Shown: positions 1 to 11,370 of the stretch, piece by piece
Layout: every line of letters begins with the position of its first letter
Numbering within the stretch: the stretch's first letter is position 1
From: Neocallimastix lanati (nom. inval.)
Lineage: Eukaryota > Neocallimastigomycota > Neocallimastigomycetes > Neocallimastigales > Neocallimastigaceae
Length of the DNA: 50,000 bases
Assembly (NCBI GenBank): GCA_016946835.1
Contig: JACVTC010000140.1
Location: 322,501-372,500, forward strand
Direction: 5' to 3'
Program-made: the position numbers and the translations under genes
Notes under the pieces: model-generated
Seen by the model: the letters and a program-made list of their open reading frames with translations, nothing else
Told to the model about the DNA's origin: nothing
The model's database searches: none

Positions 1-682
1 ATAAATATATATATATATATATTTTTTTCTATATATTTTATAATGATAAAATATTATTTTATTATTAATTATTTTTAATTTACATTATAAAATAAAATCA
101 AATAAAGAATAAAGTTTAAAAATATTAAATTTGAATTGTCATAAAACATGAATAATAATATTATAAATTTATGTTACTATATCTTTTATATGTTGTATTT
201 AAAAATTATATAATCATTTATTTTACTAATTTTATTTCGATCTTAACCAATAAAATATTTAATTTATTTTAAGTCAGCAAAATTTTGTACGACTTTAATT
301 AAAATAAATTAAAATAAAAAATTTTAAATTTTAGAATAAAAAAAAAAAATTTAAAGTGAAAAGCTTTAGAATTAATTACTATTTTGTTAAATTTTTTAAT
401 AATTGATTCATTTTTATCATTTTTATATAAAAAATAATAATAATAATAATAATAAATAAAATAAAATAAAATTATCATAAATTAAAAAAAAAAAAAAAAA
501 AAAACTTTTTTGAAAATTAAAAAAAACAAAGTAAATAAATTAAAAGAAATAAATTAAAAAAAAAAAAAAAATAATAAGTATTTGAATTAAATCAAAAATA
601 TTTTATCATTTACTAAAATAATTACCATTTATTGTATGAATTGTTATAAAATATTTGAGGTTTTTTAAAATATGTATATTAA

Positions 683-737
<55 letters not shown>

Positions 738-748
738 ACTGTATGTAT

Positions 749-780
<32 letters not shown>

Positions 781-1059
781 CTTAAAATTAATAGACCTTG
801 ATTATAAGTTTCTCTTATAAAAAAATATTATTATTAATAAATAATTAAAATAATATATATTAGTAATAAAATAATAAATACCAAAAAAAAAAAAAATAAA
901 ATATTAAAATAATAATAAAAATTTTATTAAATAAAATATAAAAATAAATATATTAAATAACAAATATATTTATAATAATAATATCGTTTTTTAAATAATT
1001 AAACATAATAATAATAATACCTAAATAATATTTAAAATATTAAATATTAAAATATTATA
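1..1059. other. gene-free AT-rich 5' flank
   Basis: I see no open reading frame or RNA gene here. The stretch holds poly(A) runs (for example 756-780), a (TA)n tract at about 686-725 and short (ATA)n runs. Between about 780 and 1059 there is no ATG on the plus strand. That matters for the start of the following gene. Confidence 0.7.
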
Positions 1060-2518
1060 ATAAAGAATTTAATATTTACAACTTTATTATTTATTGTTGC
1101 TTTATTATTCAATGATTCTAATGCTTTATCTGAAAGTGATAAAAATACATTATTAAAGCTTCATAGAAAAGCTAGAAGTGAAATGAAAGCCAGTAATATG
1201 AAATCTATCTCTTGGAGTAGTAAACTTGCTAATTCTGCACAAGTAAATATTTGTTATATTATAAATTTCAAAAAAAAAAAAATTTTTTTATTTTTTCTTT
1301 AAAAATTATTATTAAATGTTACATTAGAAAGTTTTTAATAAAAGAAAATTAAAAAAAAATTTTTTTGTATTATTATTTTTTTAAATATATTATTATTGTT
1401 GTGAATGATATTAAAATCGTTTATATTTATAATATATATATTCTATTATATATATCTATTATTACAATTTATATTATTTCTTTTTTTAATTTTTTTTTTT
1501 TTAACATATATTATAATTCTTAAAAATTTTTTATTTTAAATTATTTTTTATTTTTTAGAAATATGCCAATGAATGTAATTATATGACTCACTGTATTGAA
1601 AAATATCCTAATAGTTGTGACGTAAGATATGAAAACTTAGCATCCAATTCAGGTACAAATAATATTGAAACTATATTCAACCAATGGTATGAAGAAAAAT
1701 CTGCTTTCTTACGTTCAGGGATTATTAATCATTATAAAGGTAGTCATTCTTGGGGTCATTTTTCTCAAATTGTTTGGGCTGAAAACACTGAAATTGGTTG
1801 TGCTTTATCAAAATTTTCTAATCATGGCGATTATAATCTTTTGGTTTGTAAATATGGTGTAGGTAATGTTATCAATAATAAAGTATTTGAAGCTGGTCAT
1901 GGTAGTAGTAGTAACGATCATGAAGAATCCAAAAAAATTATCATTAGAAAGACAACTACAAGAACTACTACTACTACTACATCAATCAGAATAACAACTC
2001 AAATTACTTCTAAAGCTTCTATTTCTGAAACAAATGCTATTCAAATTAATAATACTTCAAGAGCTTCTACTAAAGTAGTAGAACAAATAAATAAGACTAT
2101 TGCTTCCAATAAAGATGCTCAACTTCCAATAGCTTCTGTTACTCCAGCTAAAGCTGGTTCTTTATCTACCCCAAACACTCCAAATATTCAAAAGGAGATA
2201 ACTGAAACTAAGGAAAAAGAAATTGTTTCTAATAATGAAAATAATAATGAAGATAATAATGATTCTAATATTGGTACATTCGCTACAGGTGTTGCTATCA
2301 CTGGAACTGTAATTGGTGCAGCAGCTGCCTTTGCCTTTGTTAAAAAGAATCCAAAGAAGTATGAAAATATTAAGAGAAATATTACAAGAAAGGCAATATC
2401 TGTTAAACGTGGAGCAAGCGTTGCCACTAGAAAATTAACTACTAAAGTATCAAATATTAGTCAATCACATAATAAAAGTAATTATAGATCTAGTCTTGTT
2501 GATTCCATTCAAGTCTAA
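1060..2518 (+). CDS. CAP/SCP (PR-1-like) domain protein, probably membrane-anchored at the cell surface
   Basis: Two exons: about 1060-1242 and 1559-2518, joined by a 316-nt GT...AG intron, giving about 380 residues. Exon 1 encodes a hydrophobic signal-peptide-like start (LIFTTLLFIVALLF) and the first CAP helix with LHRKARSEM. Exon 2 holds the rest of the CAP domain: YENLASNSG, then the family signature GHFSQIVWAENTEIGCA, and cysteines spaced as in the family. The conserved CAP glutamate and histidine are visible in those two motifs. After the domain comes a Thr/Ser-rich linker, an acidic Asn/Glu stretch, one Gly/Ala-rich transmembrane segment (nt about 2270-2340) and a Lys/Arg-rich tail, so the predicted form is type I. 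CAP proteins are secreted and often bind sterols or lipids; that role is inferred here. No ATG exists in frame upstream: codon 1 in this model is ATA at 1060 and the frame stops just above. The start is therefore unknown (distant exon, non-AUG or lost). Confidence 0.85.
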
Positions 2519-2984
2519 AAGACAATAAATTACTAATAATAAATCAATATATATATATATTTATATTATTTTAAAATATTTCAATATGGTACTACTAAAA
2601 TCACCATTTATATGAAAAAAATAATATAGTATATAATTAATAAATATAATTAGTAGGATAAATATTTTTAGGTAATCAAACTTAAAAAAAAAAAAAAAAA
2701 ATTTATTAATTATAAATTAAATTTTAAAATTTAAAACTTTTTATAATGTACTTTTTTTTTTTTTTTTATGAAATATAATCGAAATTTTCAAAAAAAAAAA
2801 AAAATAGATTTTATGGAATCTAATTTTTTTTTTCTTAAATATATTTTATATATTTTTCATTTTGTATAAATCATAATTTTATAAAGTTAACTGAAAATAT
2901 ATATAATAAAAATGAAAAATGAAAATTATATAAATATAAAATAATATATTTTTTTTTTCTTTTTTGAAATATAATTAAAATTTT

Positions 2985-3020
<36 letters not shown>

Positions 3021-4994
3021 ATTACTTTATTAATATAAAGTTGATATATAATCCTTTTTTTTTTTTTTTTTCATTAACTTTATTTTTTAAATTTGTGAAA
3101 TTTTTAAAATAATTATTAAACTATATAGTAAATGAATAAATAATAAATAAATAAATAAATATTTATTTATTTATTATTAAAATTTATTTAATTAGTATAT
3201 AAAATTGTTTGTATATATTTTTTTTTCTTTATACTTTAATAACGACCATAAAAACTTTAATTATTAATAATTACATAAAAATAAATTAATAAATCATTTG
3301 AAAATACGTGATATACGGGACTTTTATGTGCAATAATTTATAAGTAGTGGGTTTTGATATAGAATGAAACTTTAAATAATAATAAATTAAAATAAATGTA
3401 TTAAAGTTATATAGATTATAAGTATAAAATTATTAAATAGTTAAATAGTAAAAAATTTATATTAATAAAATTATAAAAATAACTTGTAAATGTAATTGTT
3501 TAGAAATGTTAAATACTTTTGTAAAAATTATTGTTTATAAAGATTACTTTAATTTAGATAACAAATATAAATAGAAATATAAAATATTTAGTTAACAAAA
3601 TGTTACTAATTGTCCAGTAAAATTAGATAATAATAAAAAGAATGTTTAACGGTTACTAATTAGCCTGTAAAATTAGAAAAGTTTAGTAGAGGTTTACTAA
3701 TTACCTTAAGAATTAGTATTAAAAGTTTTTATAATAAATAATTAATAACATAAAAGGTTATAAAATAAATTTATTTCTATTGAATGAATTTAATTATTTT
3801 CTTATAAATAATTTTATTTAGTATATTAGATAAAGATGGGAAACAAGATTTATACCATACTTTATCAGTTTTAAATAATGGTAGTTTAGTAAATTTTATT
3901 AATAATATTATAATATTCGTACAATTAAAATAATAATTCTAATTCCTAAAATTTTACAACCTCTATTTCTAATATAAATAATTTAATTTATAAGAAATAG
4001 ATAATATATTAATTATATATTCTAATATAAAGAACTATATAAATTTTATATGAATTAAAGTATTATAATTATTATAATTATAATGTTACATATTGAAATA
4101 AAATAAAATAATTATTATCAAAAAGATATAAATTTAATATTTAATAATTAATATTAAATATACAAATATGTTACTACACATATTTGTTTTATATCAATTA
4201 AACATGATTTAATAAAACGTGATAAAAATAAAATTATGTAAAGACATAAATTATACAAGAATATAAAAATTAATTTAAGCATAAAATTTATAACATAAAT
4301 TTTATGTTAAAATTGTAATAATTTATATTATTATTTTTATAATATTTTATATTGATATTTATTTTATTATATTTTTATTTTTATAATTATTATTTTATAT
4401 TATTATTTTTTTATTATTTATAATAAATTCCTTATTATTATTTTATGAATAATACTTCTCTCAACAAGAGATATTCGAACCGTGAGTTATTCATCAACTT
4501 TTAATTTATTAATAAGATTATAAAAATTTCATGAATTACTATTAATAGTACTAAATATGATGATGAAAATGAATTTAATTACATACATAAATTCAAATAA
4601 ACAATTATTTCATACATAACTTTAATTTAATGTTATTTATTTATTAAAATCTATTTCATAATTTATTTTCTAAAAAAAAAAACTTTTGAAATTTATATAT
4701 ATGTAGATTTGTACAACAGTATTTTAAAATATTGTTTCATATATTAGATAAAATATATATATTATATATAAATTTTATCATAAAAACTTAATATTTTTTT
4801 TTATGTAAAAAAAAAAACTTTAGGCTTATCCACATTGAAAATTGATTTAAAAATAAAATAAAATAAAATAAAATAAAAAAATAAAAAAATAAAAAAATAA
4901 AAAAATAAATTATTATTATTTTTTTATTTTATTTTATTTTATTTTTTTTTTTTTTTAACATATTAATAAAATTCAATAAAATATTTGAACAAGT
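2519..4994. other. long gene-free AT-rich region
   Basis: No convincing gene. It contains a 33-nt poly(A) tract (2986-3018), (TTTA)/(AAAT) runs, a three-copy imperfect repeat (3602-3716) and a short coding-like stretch at about 3825-3930 that may be a gene relic. At about 4453-4490 a small hairpin (TCTCT...AGAGA type) is followed by a mixed-composition patch containing TTCGAACC. It does not fold as a tRNA. Confidence 0.6.
3602..3716. repeat. three imperfect direct repeats
   Basis: Three related copies start at 3602, 3652 and 3692. Each begins GTTACTAATT or GTTTACTAATT and continues with a short C-containing patch, then (G/C)TAAAATTAGA or a close variant. Spacing is about 50 and 40 bases. Function is unknown; this may be a degraded minisatellite. 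Confidence 0.5.
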
Positions 4995-5000
4995 AATGAA

Positions 5001-5036
<36 letters not shown>

Positions 5037-5048
5037 CTAGGAATAAAC

Positions 5049-5054
5049 TTTATT
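5049..5054 (-). promoter_or_regulatory. polyadenylation signal of the LINE copy
   Basis: AATAAA on the minus strand, ending 15-16 bases before the element's poly(A) tail (plus-strand T run at 5005-5033) and just downstream of the ORF2 stop at 5126. AATAAA is common by chance in this AT-rich DNA; the position relative to the tail is what supports it. Confidence 0.5.
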
Positions 5055-5125
5055 TAATAATATTTTTTTTAAAAAATACATGAAGTTTAAATATGAAATT
5101 TTTTTTTTATATTAATATTAAAAAA

Positions 5126-5746
5126 CTACGTTATGAGATTCGAGGACGAAATGGCCTCTAACTCTTCCCATTCATCGAAGATAACTCCATGTGGATGAAA
5201 ATTATCATTCGAATCTGTATCAGAATTTCTTCTTTGCCTTATCGTTACGACGTCGACGCTCTTGACAACGGTAGGTCTAATACTATACAAATCGATCATG
5301 GTGTAAAAATCACCAATCACAATAGGCATAACGTTAGTAAGGAATTCCGCAAGCCCCACAAAATATGAAATCGGGAAAGAAGACTCGTTCGAAGGTGATT
5401 GAAAAATATTATTAATAAATCGCCTTCTTTCCCCCGAGCCGATCTTTAAGATTTCAAATACTGCATTTCCGCCAAGAAGGAGACACAGCACGTAAAAATT
5501 GATATTATCATCAAAATCTTCCTCCTTATCATCAGGAATGTTCAATGATTTCTCATGAACAATTAGAGAAAAATTAATAAAAATTTCATCAACAAAGGGA
5601 ATGAAATGTTGCCTAAATTCTTCAAATTTAGGTCATAAAAGTATCCAGTGTGTAAAACTAGGAATGCTGTTACTCTCACCACAACAAGGGCAGTATGTTG
5701 GGCAATTTTCTGATACTAGATTACTTTGAACATACGTTTTTACATC
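5126..5746 (-). pseudogene. LINE ORF2 C-terminal fragment with one nonsense codon
   Basis: The frame runs from 5746 down to a stop at 5126. It encodes a zinc-knuckle-like region (CPTYCPCCGESNSIPSFTHW), then a helical C-terminal segment with acidic patches. The only internal stop is TGA at 5633-5635 (minus strand), one base from a Cys codon. It sits exactly where the last cysteine of the LINE motif (HWxLxCP) is expected. Reverse transcriptase and endonuclease domains are absent because of 5' truncation. It is not expected to make a functional protein. Confidence 0.75.
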
Positions 5747-5754
5747 AATGAAAA

Positions 5755-5986
5755 CAATTAATAATAAATAATACTTTTATATATGAGATAATATAATATA
5801 AACAAATAATAATAAAATAAAATGAAATAAAGTAAAATAAAATAAGTAAAATAAAATAAAATAAAGTAAAATAAAAAAATAATGATAATAAAAAAATAAA
5901 AAAAAAAAAATAATAATAATAAAAAAATAAAAAAATAAAAAAATTTAATACTTTAATATTATTATTATTATTATTATTTCTATTTC

Positions 5987-6023
<37 letters not shown>

Positions 6024-6450
6024 TATTTTATTATTATTATTATTTTATATTAATTTTTATTTTCTTTGTTTTCAGTAAAAATATAAAAAGTATAAATAAA
6101 TTAATGTACAATAATTGAATGATATTTTTTATATATAAACAAAATAAACTATGGAGAAAAAAAAATCTACTAATATATAAATATTATATAAATATTTTTA
6201 TTATTATCTTTTTTTTTAAAAAAAAAATAAAAAAATAATAATAAAAATAATTATAATAAATTATAATAATAAATTATAATTATTTTATTATTAATAATAA
6301 ATTAATAATAAAATTATTATTATTTTTTTTTTTAATAATTCTTTTAATTTTATTATTATTATTATTAATTTTTTTTTCTCTATACTATTTTTTTTCTTTT
6401 TTTTATATAAATATCCATTACATATATCACCTAAATTTAAACACTTCAAT
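5755..6450. other. gene-free AT-rich spacer
   Basis: No gene seen. Composed of (AAAAT)n, (AATA)n and (ATT)n runs and a long poly(T) tract near 5990-6018. The 3' end of the Cys-repeat gene on the minus strand lies at its right border. Confidence 0.6.
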
Positions 6451-9028
6451 TTAAATACCACAAGTAGTTGGACAGTTAATCTTCATTAATGGTTTTTTTG
6501 AACAATCCATACAACCCATACACATTGGACAAACAAATGATGGATCTTTTTTGCATACACCTGGACATGAATCAATGTATTCTGGATTCTTTGAACAATC
6601 CTTACATTCCTTACAAGCTGGACATTTTGTAACTTTATTTGAAGTTTCCGTAAACTCTGTGACGTCTTCTTCTTTCTTAGTTTCTTCAGTTTCTTTCTCT
6701 TTTTCTTTTTCTATTTTAGTTTTTTCTTTAATTTCTTTTTCTTTTTTAGCTTTTTCAGCTTTTTCTTCCCTTTCTTTTTCATCTTTTTCTTTTTCTTCAT
6801 TAGTTTTCTCTTCTTCTAATTTTTCAGTAAATACTTCAGTAATCTCTTCTTCATCTTCATCAACAAAATCTCCATCTTGTTCTTCTATTTCATCAATGTT
6901 AACATCATCATCATCAGGTTCAGTTATATCTTCAGTGATTTTTTCAGTTTCTTCTATTATTTCTTCAACAGCTATACAAACTTCTGGACATACCTTTATA
7001 TACTGTGGATTTTGTTCACAATCAACACAACCCTTACATTTCGGACATGAAATTGGAATACTATCCTCTGGAATTTCATTTTCAATATCATCTGTGGCAA
7101 TAACTTCTTCGGTAATTTCATCTGCTACATTTTCTGCATGTTCTTCTTCATTTTCTATGATATCAACATCTCTTTGTTTATCATCTTCAACTTCAAAGTG
7201 GCAAACCTTTGGACAGGCTTTAAGGTATTTTGGAAAAGCAACGCAATCAACACAATCCTTACATGGTGGGCAATGTACTTCTTCCTCTTCTTTAATGGCA
7301 TTATTAACAATATCAGCAGCTTCAGTTGCAATCTCATTGGCATTTTCTTCATTATTGTCTTCAATAGTGAAAATAGGTGATTCATCCTTACATACAGCTG
7401 GACAATGTTTACGATAATCCGGGAAACCATTACAATCAATGCATTTTTCACACTTTGGGCAATCAACATCTTCAGTAGCATTTGTAAATGGTAATGATTC
7501 TTCTTCTAATCCCTCAGTTTCTATATCAAGTTCTTCTTCAGTAACAACATGTCTACATACAGTTGGACAATCAATTAAATATTTTGGGTGCTTACTACAA
7601 TCAATGCATCCAACACAATCTGGGCACTTTTTTGGCTTAATCTGGGAGTCGTCATTATCATCATCAATTTCACATACATCTGGACATGCATCAATATATT
7701 CTGGATACTTTGAGCAATCAATACATTCAATACAAGATGGACAAACAATATCTTCATTCTCTTCTTTTTTATTAGCATTTATTTCCTTTTCAGTCATACA
7801 AACTTCTGGACAAATATCCATATAAATTGGGGATTCATCACAATCAATACAATGTTTACAAATTGGACAAGTAATTGTTACTTCTTCAATGGAAGGTTCT
7901 TCTTCCATAATATCACTAGTGAAAGCTTCAGGATCAATACAGACACCTGGACATTCCGTTATATATTCTGGATGTTCATCACAATCAACACAATTTTCAC
8001 AAGTTGGACAAACAATAGAATTATCATTATCACCTCCATTATCAATTATTTCACCAATTTCATTAATTTTACAAACCATTGGGCAATTCTTTTTAAATGT
8101 TGGTCTACCAGAACAATCTATACAGTTCACACAATCTGGACAAATCACAAAAGTATTGTCATCCTCGTCTTCTTCATTTGCCTTACAAACCTCTGGACAT
8201 TCTTCAAGATATTCAGGGTGTTTATTACAATCAATGCAACCAATACATGTTGGACAACCTTCTTCTTCAGGTGTTTTAATTATACAAACTGATGGACAAA
8301 CATCAAGATATTCTGGTCTTTCATTACAATCAATACATTTTTCACATGTTGGACATTTAACTATCTTCTTTACTTCAGTATTTTCAGAATCTACTTCAAT
8401 ATTCTCAGTAAATTCTTCTTCTGTATCATCATTTGAACTATTCTTTATTGATTTAGATAAATCATTTTCTAAGTTTGGAATTGATAATGAGCCAATACAA
8501 ACTTGTGGACAATTAATGCTAAATTGTGGAATATCTGTACAATCATAACAATTTACACAACGAGGACAAGGTACCATTGCTGGTTGTTGTATATTTTTCA
8601 CATCAACTGCAAATTGTTCTGTATTAATATTTTCATTTGAAGTAAATGCCTTTCTTATTGGTTGACATTCATAATACTGACAAGTTTCACATGTCCTTGG
8701 AATAAACGCACATTCCTCATTTTCATTGCAACCACCAGGACATTGTTCAATGCTCTTTTTTTTTTATTATAATTTTTATACCATAAATAATTTTAATAAG
8801 TTATATTATAAAAATTAAAATAAAAAAAATGAAAATTTAATGATTAATGAATATACTTTAATAAATATAATTAATATATTAATAATGAATATACTTTAAT
8901 TAATATAATTGATATATTAATAATAAATTATTTACATCATCTATTGGGCATTTTACACATGCAAAGGGACCAGCCCAAGCGTATTGAAGCAATAATATTT
9001 CTAAAACAGTTAATATATAACTTTTCAT
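6451..9028 (-). CDS. large secreted Cys-rich repeat protein with Opy2-like N-terminal motif
   Basis: Two exons: 9028-8936 and 8754-6451 (181-nt intron, phase 0), giving 798 residues. Exon 1 starts with ATG at 9028 and encodes a signal peptide (MKSYILTVLEILLLQYAWA). The mature N-terminus carries a module with CPGGCNENEECAFIPRTCE and CQYYEC. This resembles the N-terminal domain of the fungal osmosensor anchor Opy2. Thirteen copies of a 24-residue repeat follow, with pattern C-P-x-C-x2-C-x-D-C-x9-C-P-x-V-C (for example CPTCEKCIDC ... CPSVC), separated by acidic spacers. Before the twelfth copy there is a long Glu/Lys-rich coiled-coil-like linker. There is no C-terminal membrane segment. Each repeat has six cysteines, fitting disulfide-bonded or metal-binding modules. 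Function is unknown; a wall-, matrix- or plant-substrate-associated scaffold is a guess. The Opy2 link is by motif only. Confidence 0.85.
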
Positions 9029-11170
9029 TTTGAATCTACTAAATAAAATTTTCAATAATATCAAATCCTACTGTTTAATTTAGTTATATATATATTTAAA
9101 TTAATTAAAAAAATAATTTCTTTTACTTTATATGAAAATTTTTATTTATTTAAAAATATATATATATAATACGTTTTATTGAAATTTAATTTTGTTATTT
9201 ATAAAAATTTGATAATTATACTTTTAATTATTGATTTTATATATACTATAACTATATTCTAATTTCTATTTATCACTAATATGCTTTATAAATATTTTTC
9301 ATTAATACATAGTCTATTACTTTTTTGATAACTAATATACAGAAAGGAAAAAAAAACGATAACTTTTAAAATATAATACTAATCGTTCTTTTTCAAAATT
9401 TAATATATATTGCAATATTATAAAAAATTTTGAAAATAAAAAAAAAAAAAAGATAAAATTTAAAACCAAAAAATAATGTAAAGGAAAAGATAATTTATAT
9501 TTTTATATATAATAAAAATATTATAATTAAACTTTTTACACAAACTCTAAATATTATAAAAAATTAAATAAATAGTAAATAGAAAATATAATTTATATTA
9601 ATAATTCATCAATTGCCAATAAATTAATTATATAAATATTGTATCTTAAGTCTTTGAACATTATTATAAATCAAATAATATGAAAATTAATATAATAATA
9701 ATTTAATCTGAATAATATACATAATTCTATTAAATAAATTAATAATAAATTTAACAATACTTTATAGTTTTTAATTTAAATATTAATCTATTAGAGTACC
9801 TCATTAATTTAAACGGTTATATTAGTTATATTAAAATTTTGTACTTCAATATAAAACTATGTTTATATTGATTAATATTGATAAAATATAAATGAATTAA
9901 TATATTATAATATTAATATATTATTATTAATTAATTATAATCATAATGTGATACAATAAAATTTATTATTAAATGTGATTTTATTATATACAATAATAAA
10001 AAAAAAAAATAAAAACCCATTATTTTTTATATTTTTTATGTAAAAAGTGGCCAAGTTCATTTAATAATTTTAAGTTAAAAGTAGAATAATAATATCACTT
10101 TTTATATAATGAGGAATAAATATTTTTATTTATTTATTTATTTTTATTTTTAAAACTCTATACAATATTTCTATATTTATATAAATATATTAAAAAAAAA
10201 AAAAAAAAAAAAAACGAGTTCTTAAATATACTATTTTATGAAATGTTTCTGAAACTATTAAATTGTAAAACAAAAAATTTATATATTAAAATTGGAGGAG
10301 TACCAATATATATAAAAATATTTTTTTTTAAATATAAATAATAAAATTATTATGAATATTAATATAAAATAAAAGAATTTTTCTCTTTTTTTGAATAAAT
10401 TCAAATCAAAATTATATTAATTTTTAAAAAATATTAATAATTTACTACGAAAGTCTTTAAGACCAAAGAAAAAAAAATAATAAAGCGCAACAAATTTTAT
10501 TCAAAGGTTACTCTTATTAATTTATATTAAAAAAATTTTACATATATATAGAATAGAGAATTTATATTTTTTATTTGTATAAAAGAAATAAATTGAAGTC
10601 TTGTTTTAATATTTTTATTAGAAAAAAAAAAAAAAAAAAAAAAACAAATACAATATAATTTTTTTTTTTTTTTTTTTTTTGATTATAAGATGTTTATTTA
10701 TAATAATAATATAAAATAAAAATTTTTGAATAATTAAATTTTATAATATTCAATTTAAAGTAAAAGATTTTTAATATTTTCTTTTGGTCCATTTATTTAA
10801 ATTTTCGAAAATACCATAAAATATTTTTTTAATAATATATTTTTTTTTTCTTTTTTTAATGTTTTTTTTATATTTAATAATATTTTTTTTTAATAAAATT
10901 AACTTATATAATTATTTTAACTTTGTTTTTAGATAGTTAATTATCATTTTTATTTTCTAATAATATACCTGTGATTAAAGCTATTAATTCTATTAATATA
11001 GATATTTAAATTTAATTATTAAAAATTAATTTTATTATTATTATATTTATTTTATTTACTAATATTATTATAATTATAATTAAATTGATTTTATTTCTTT
11101 GTATTACAATGAAATTATTAAATAAAATATTCATAATATTCATATTAATTCAATATTAATATTTTATTTA
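9029..11170. other. gene-free AT-rich region
   Basis: Nothing convincingly coding on either strand. It holds poly(A)/poly(T) runs (10191-10214, 10620-10645, 10659-10680) and a slightly less AT-biased patch at about 10445-10515, with stops in all frames. The region serves as the 5' flank of the Cys-repeat gene and the 3' flank of the cyclase gene. Confidence 0.6.
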
Positions 11171-11370
11171 TTTAGTTAGTAAAACTTTAGTAATTATTTT
11201 ATTGAAGTTGTTGAACAACAAAAAGTTTAAATATATTTTATTTAGTTAGTAATTCTTTAGTAATTATTTTATTGAAGTTGTTGAACAACAAAAAGTTTAA
11301 ATATATTTTATTTAGTAATTCTTTAGTAATTATTTAATTGAAGTTGTTGAACAACAAAAAGTTTAAATAT
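11171..11370. repeat. three tandem copies of a ~70-bp unit covering the 3' end of the cyclase gene
   Basis: Near-identical copies begin at 11171, 11241 and 11311 (period 70; the third copy lacks four bases). Each carries, on the minus strand, the codons for KLFVVQQLQ and the bases around the stop. Only the third copy is joined to the rest of the gene. Copies one and two have TAA directly after the final CAA codon. In the gene-proximal copy one base differs (position 11336), so the frame continues for LNNY before stopping. Confidence 0.9.

Larger units (their letters stand above)
5003..5746 (-). mobile_element. 5'-truncated LINE (non-LTR retrotransposon) copy
   Basis: A patch visibly richer in G/C than its surroundings encodes, on the minus strand, the C-terminal part of a LINE ORF2, with a CPxYCPCCG...HW zinc-finger-like motif. 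On the minus strand the coding end is followed by a short 3' UTR, an AATAAA signal (5049-5054) and a poly(A) tail (plus-strand T run 5005-5033), all typical of a retrotransposed copy. The insert is bracketed by an 8-base direct repeat AATGAAAA (4995-5002 and 5747-5754), a plausible target-site duplication. The 5' end is cut abruptly at 5746, so only about 740 bases of the element remain. It is probably a dead, fairly recent copy, since the reading frame has only one stop. Confidence 0.8.

Noticed and set aside
4453-4490. Possible tRNA because of GGTTCGAA-like sequence on the minus strand
   Set aside because: The bases around the loop do not pair as a T-arm, and no acceptor or anticodon stem can be drawn.
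6551-8548. Several plus-strand open frames across the Cys-repeat gene
   Set aside because: They are antisense shadows of the repetitive minus-strand coding sequence. Their Ser/Phe-rich products have no family features, while the minus strand has signal peptide, repeats and a correct intron.
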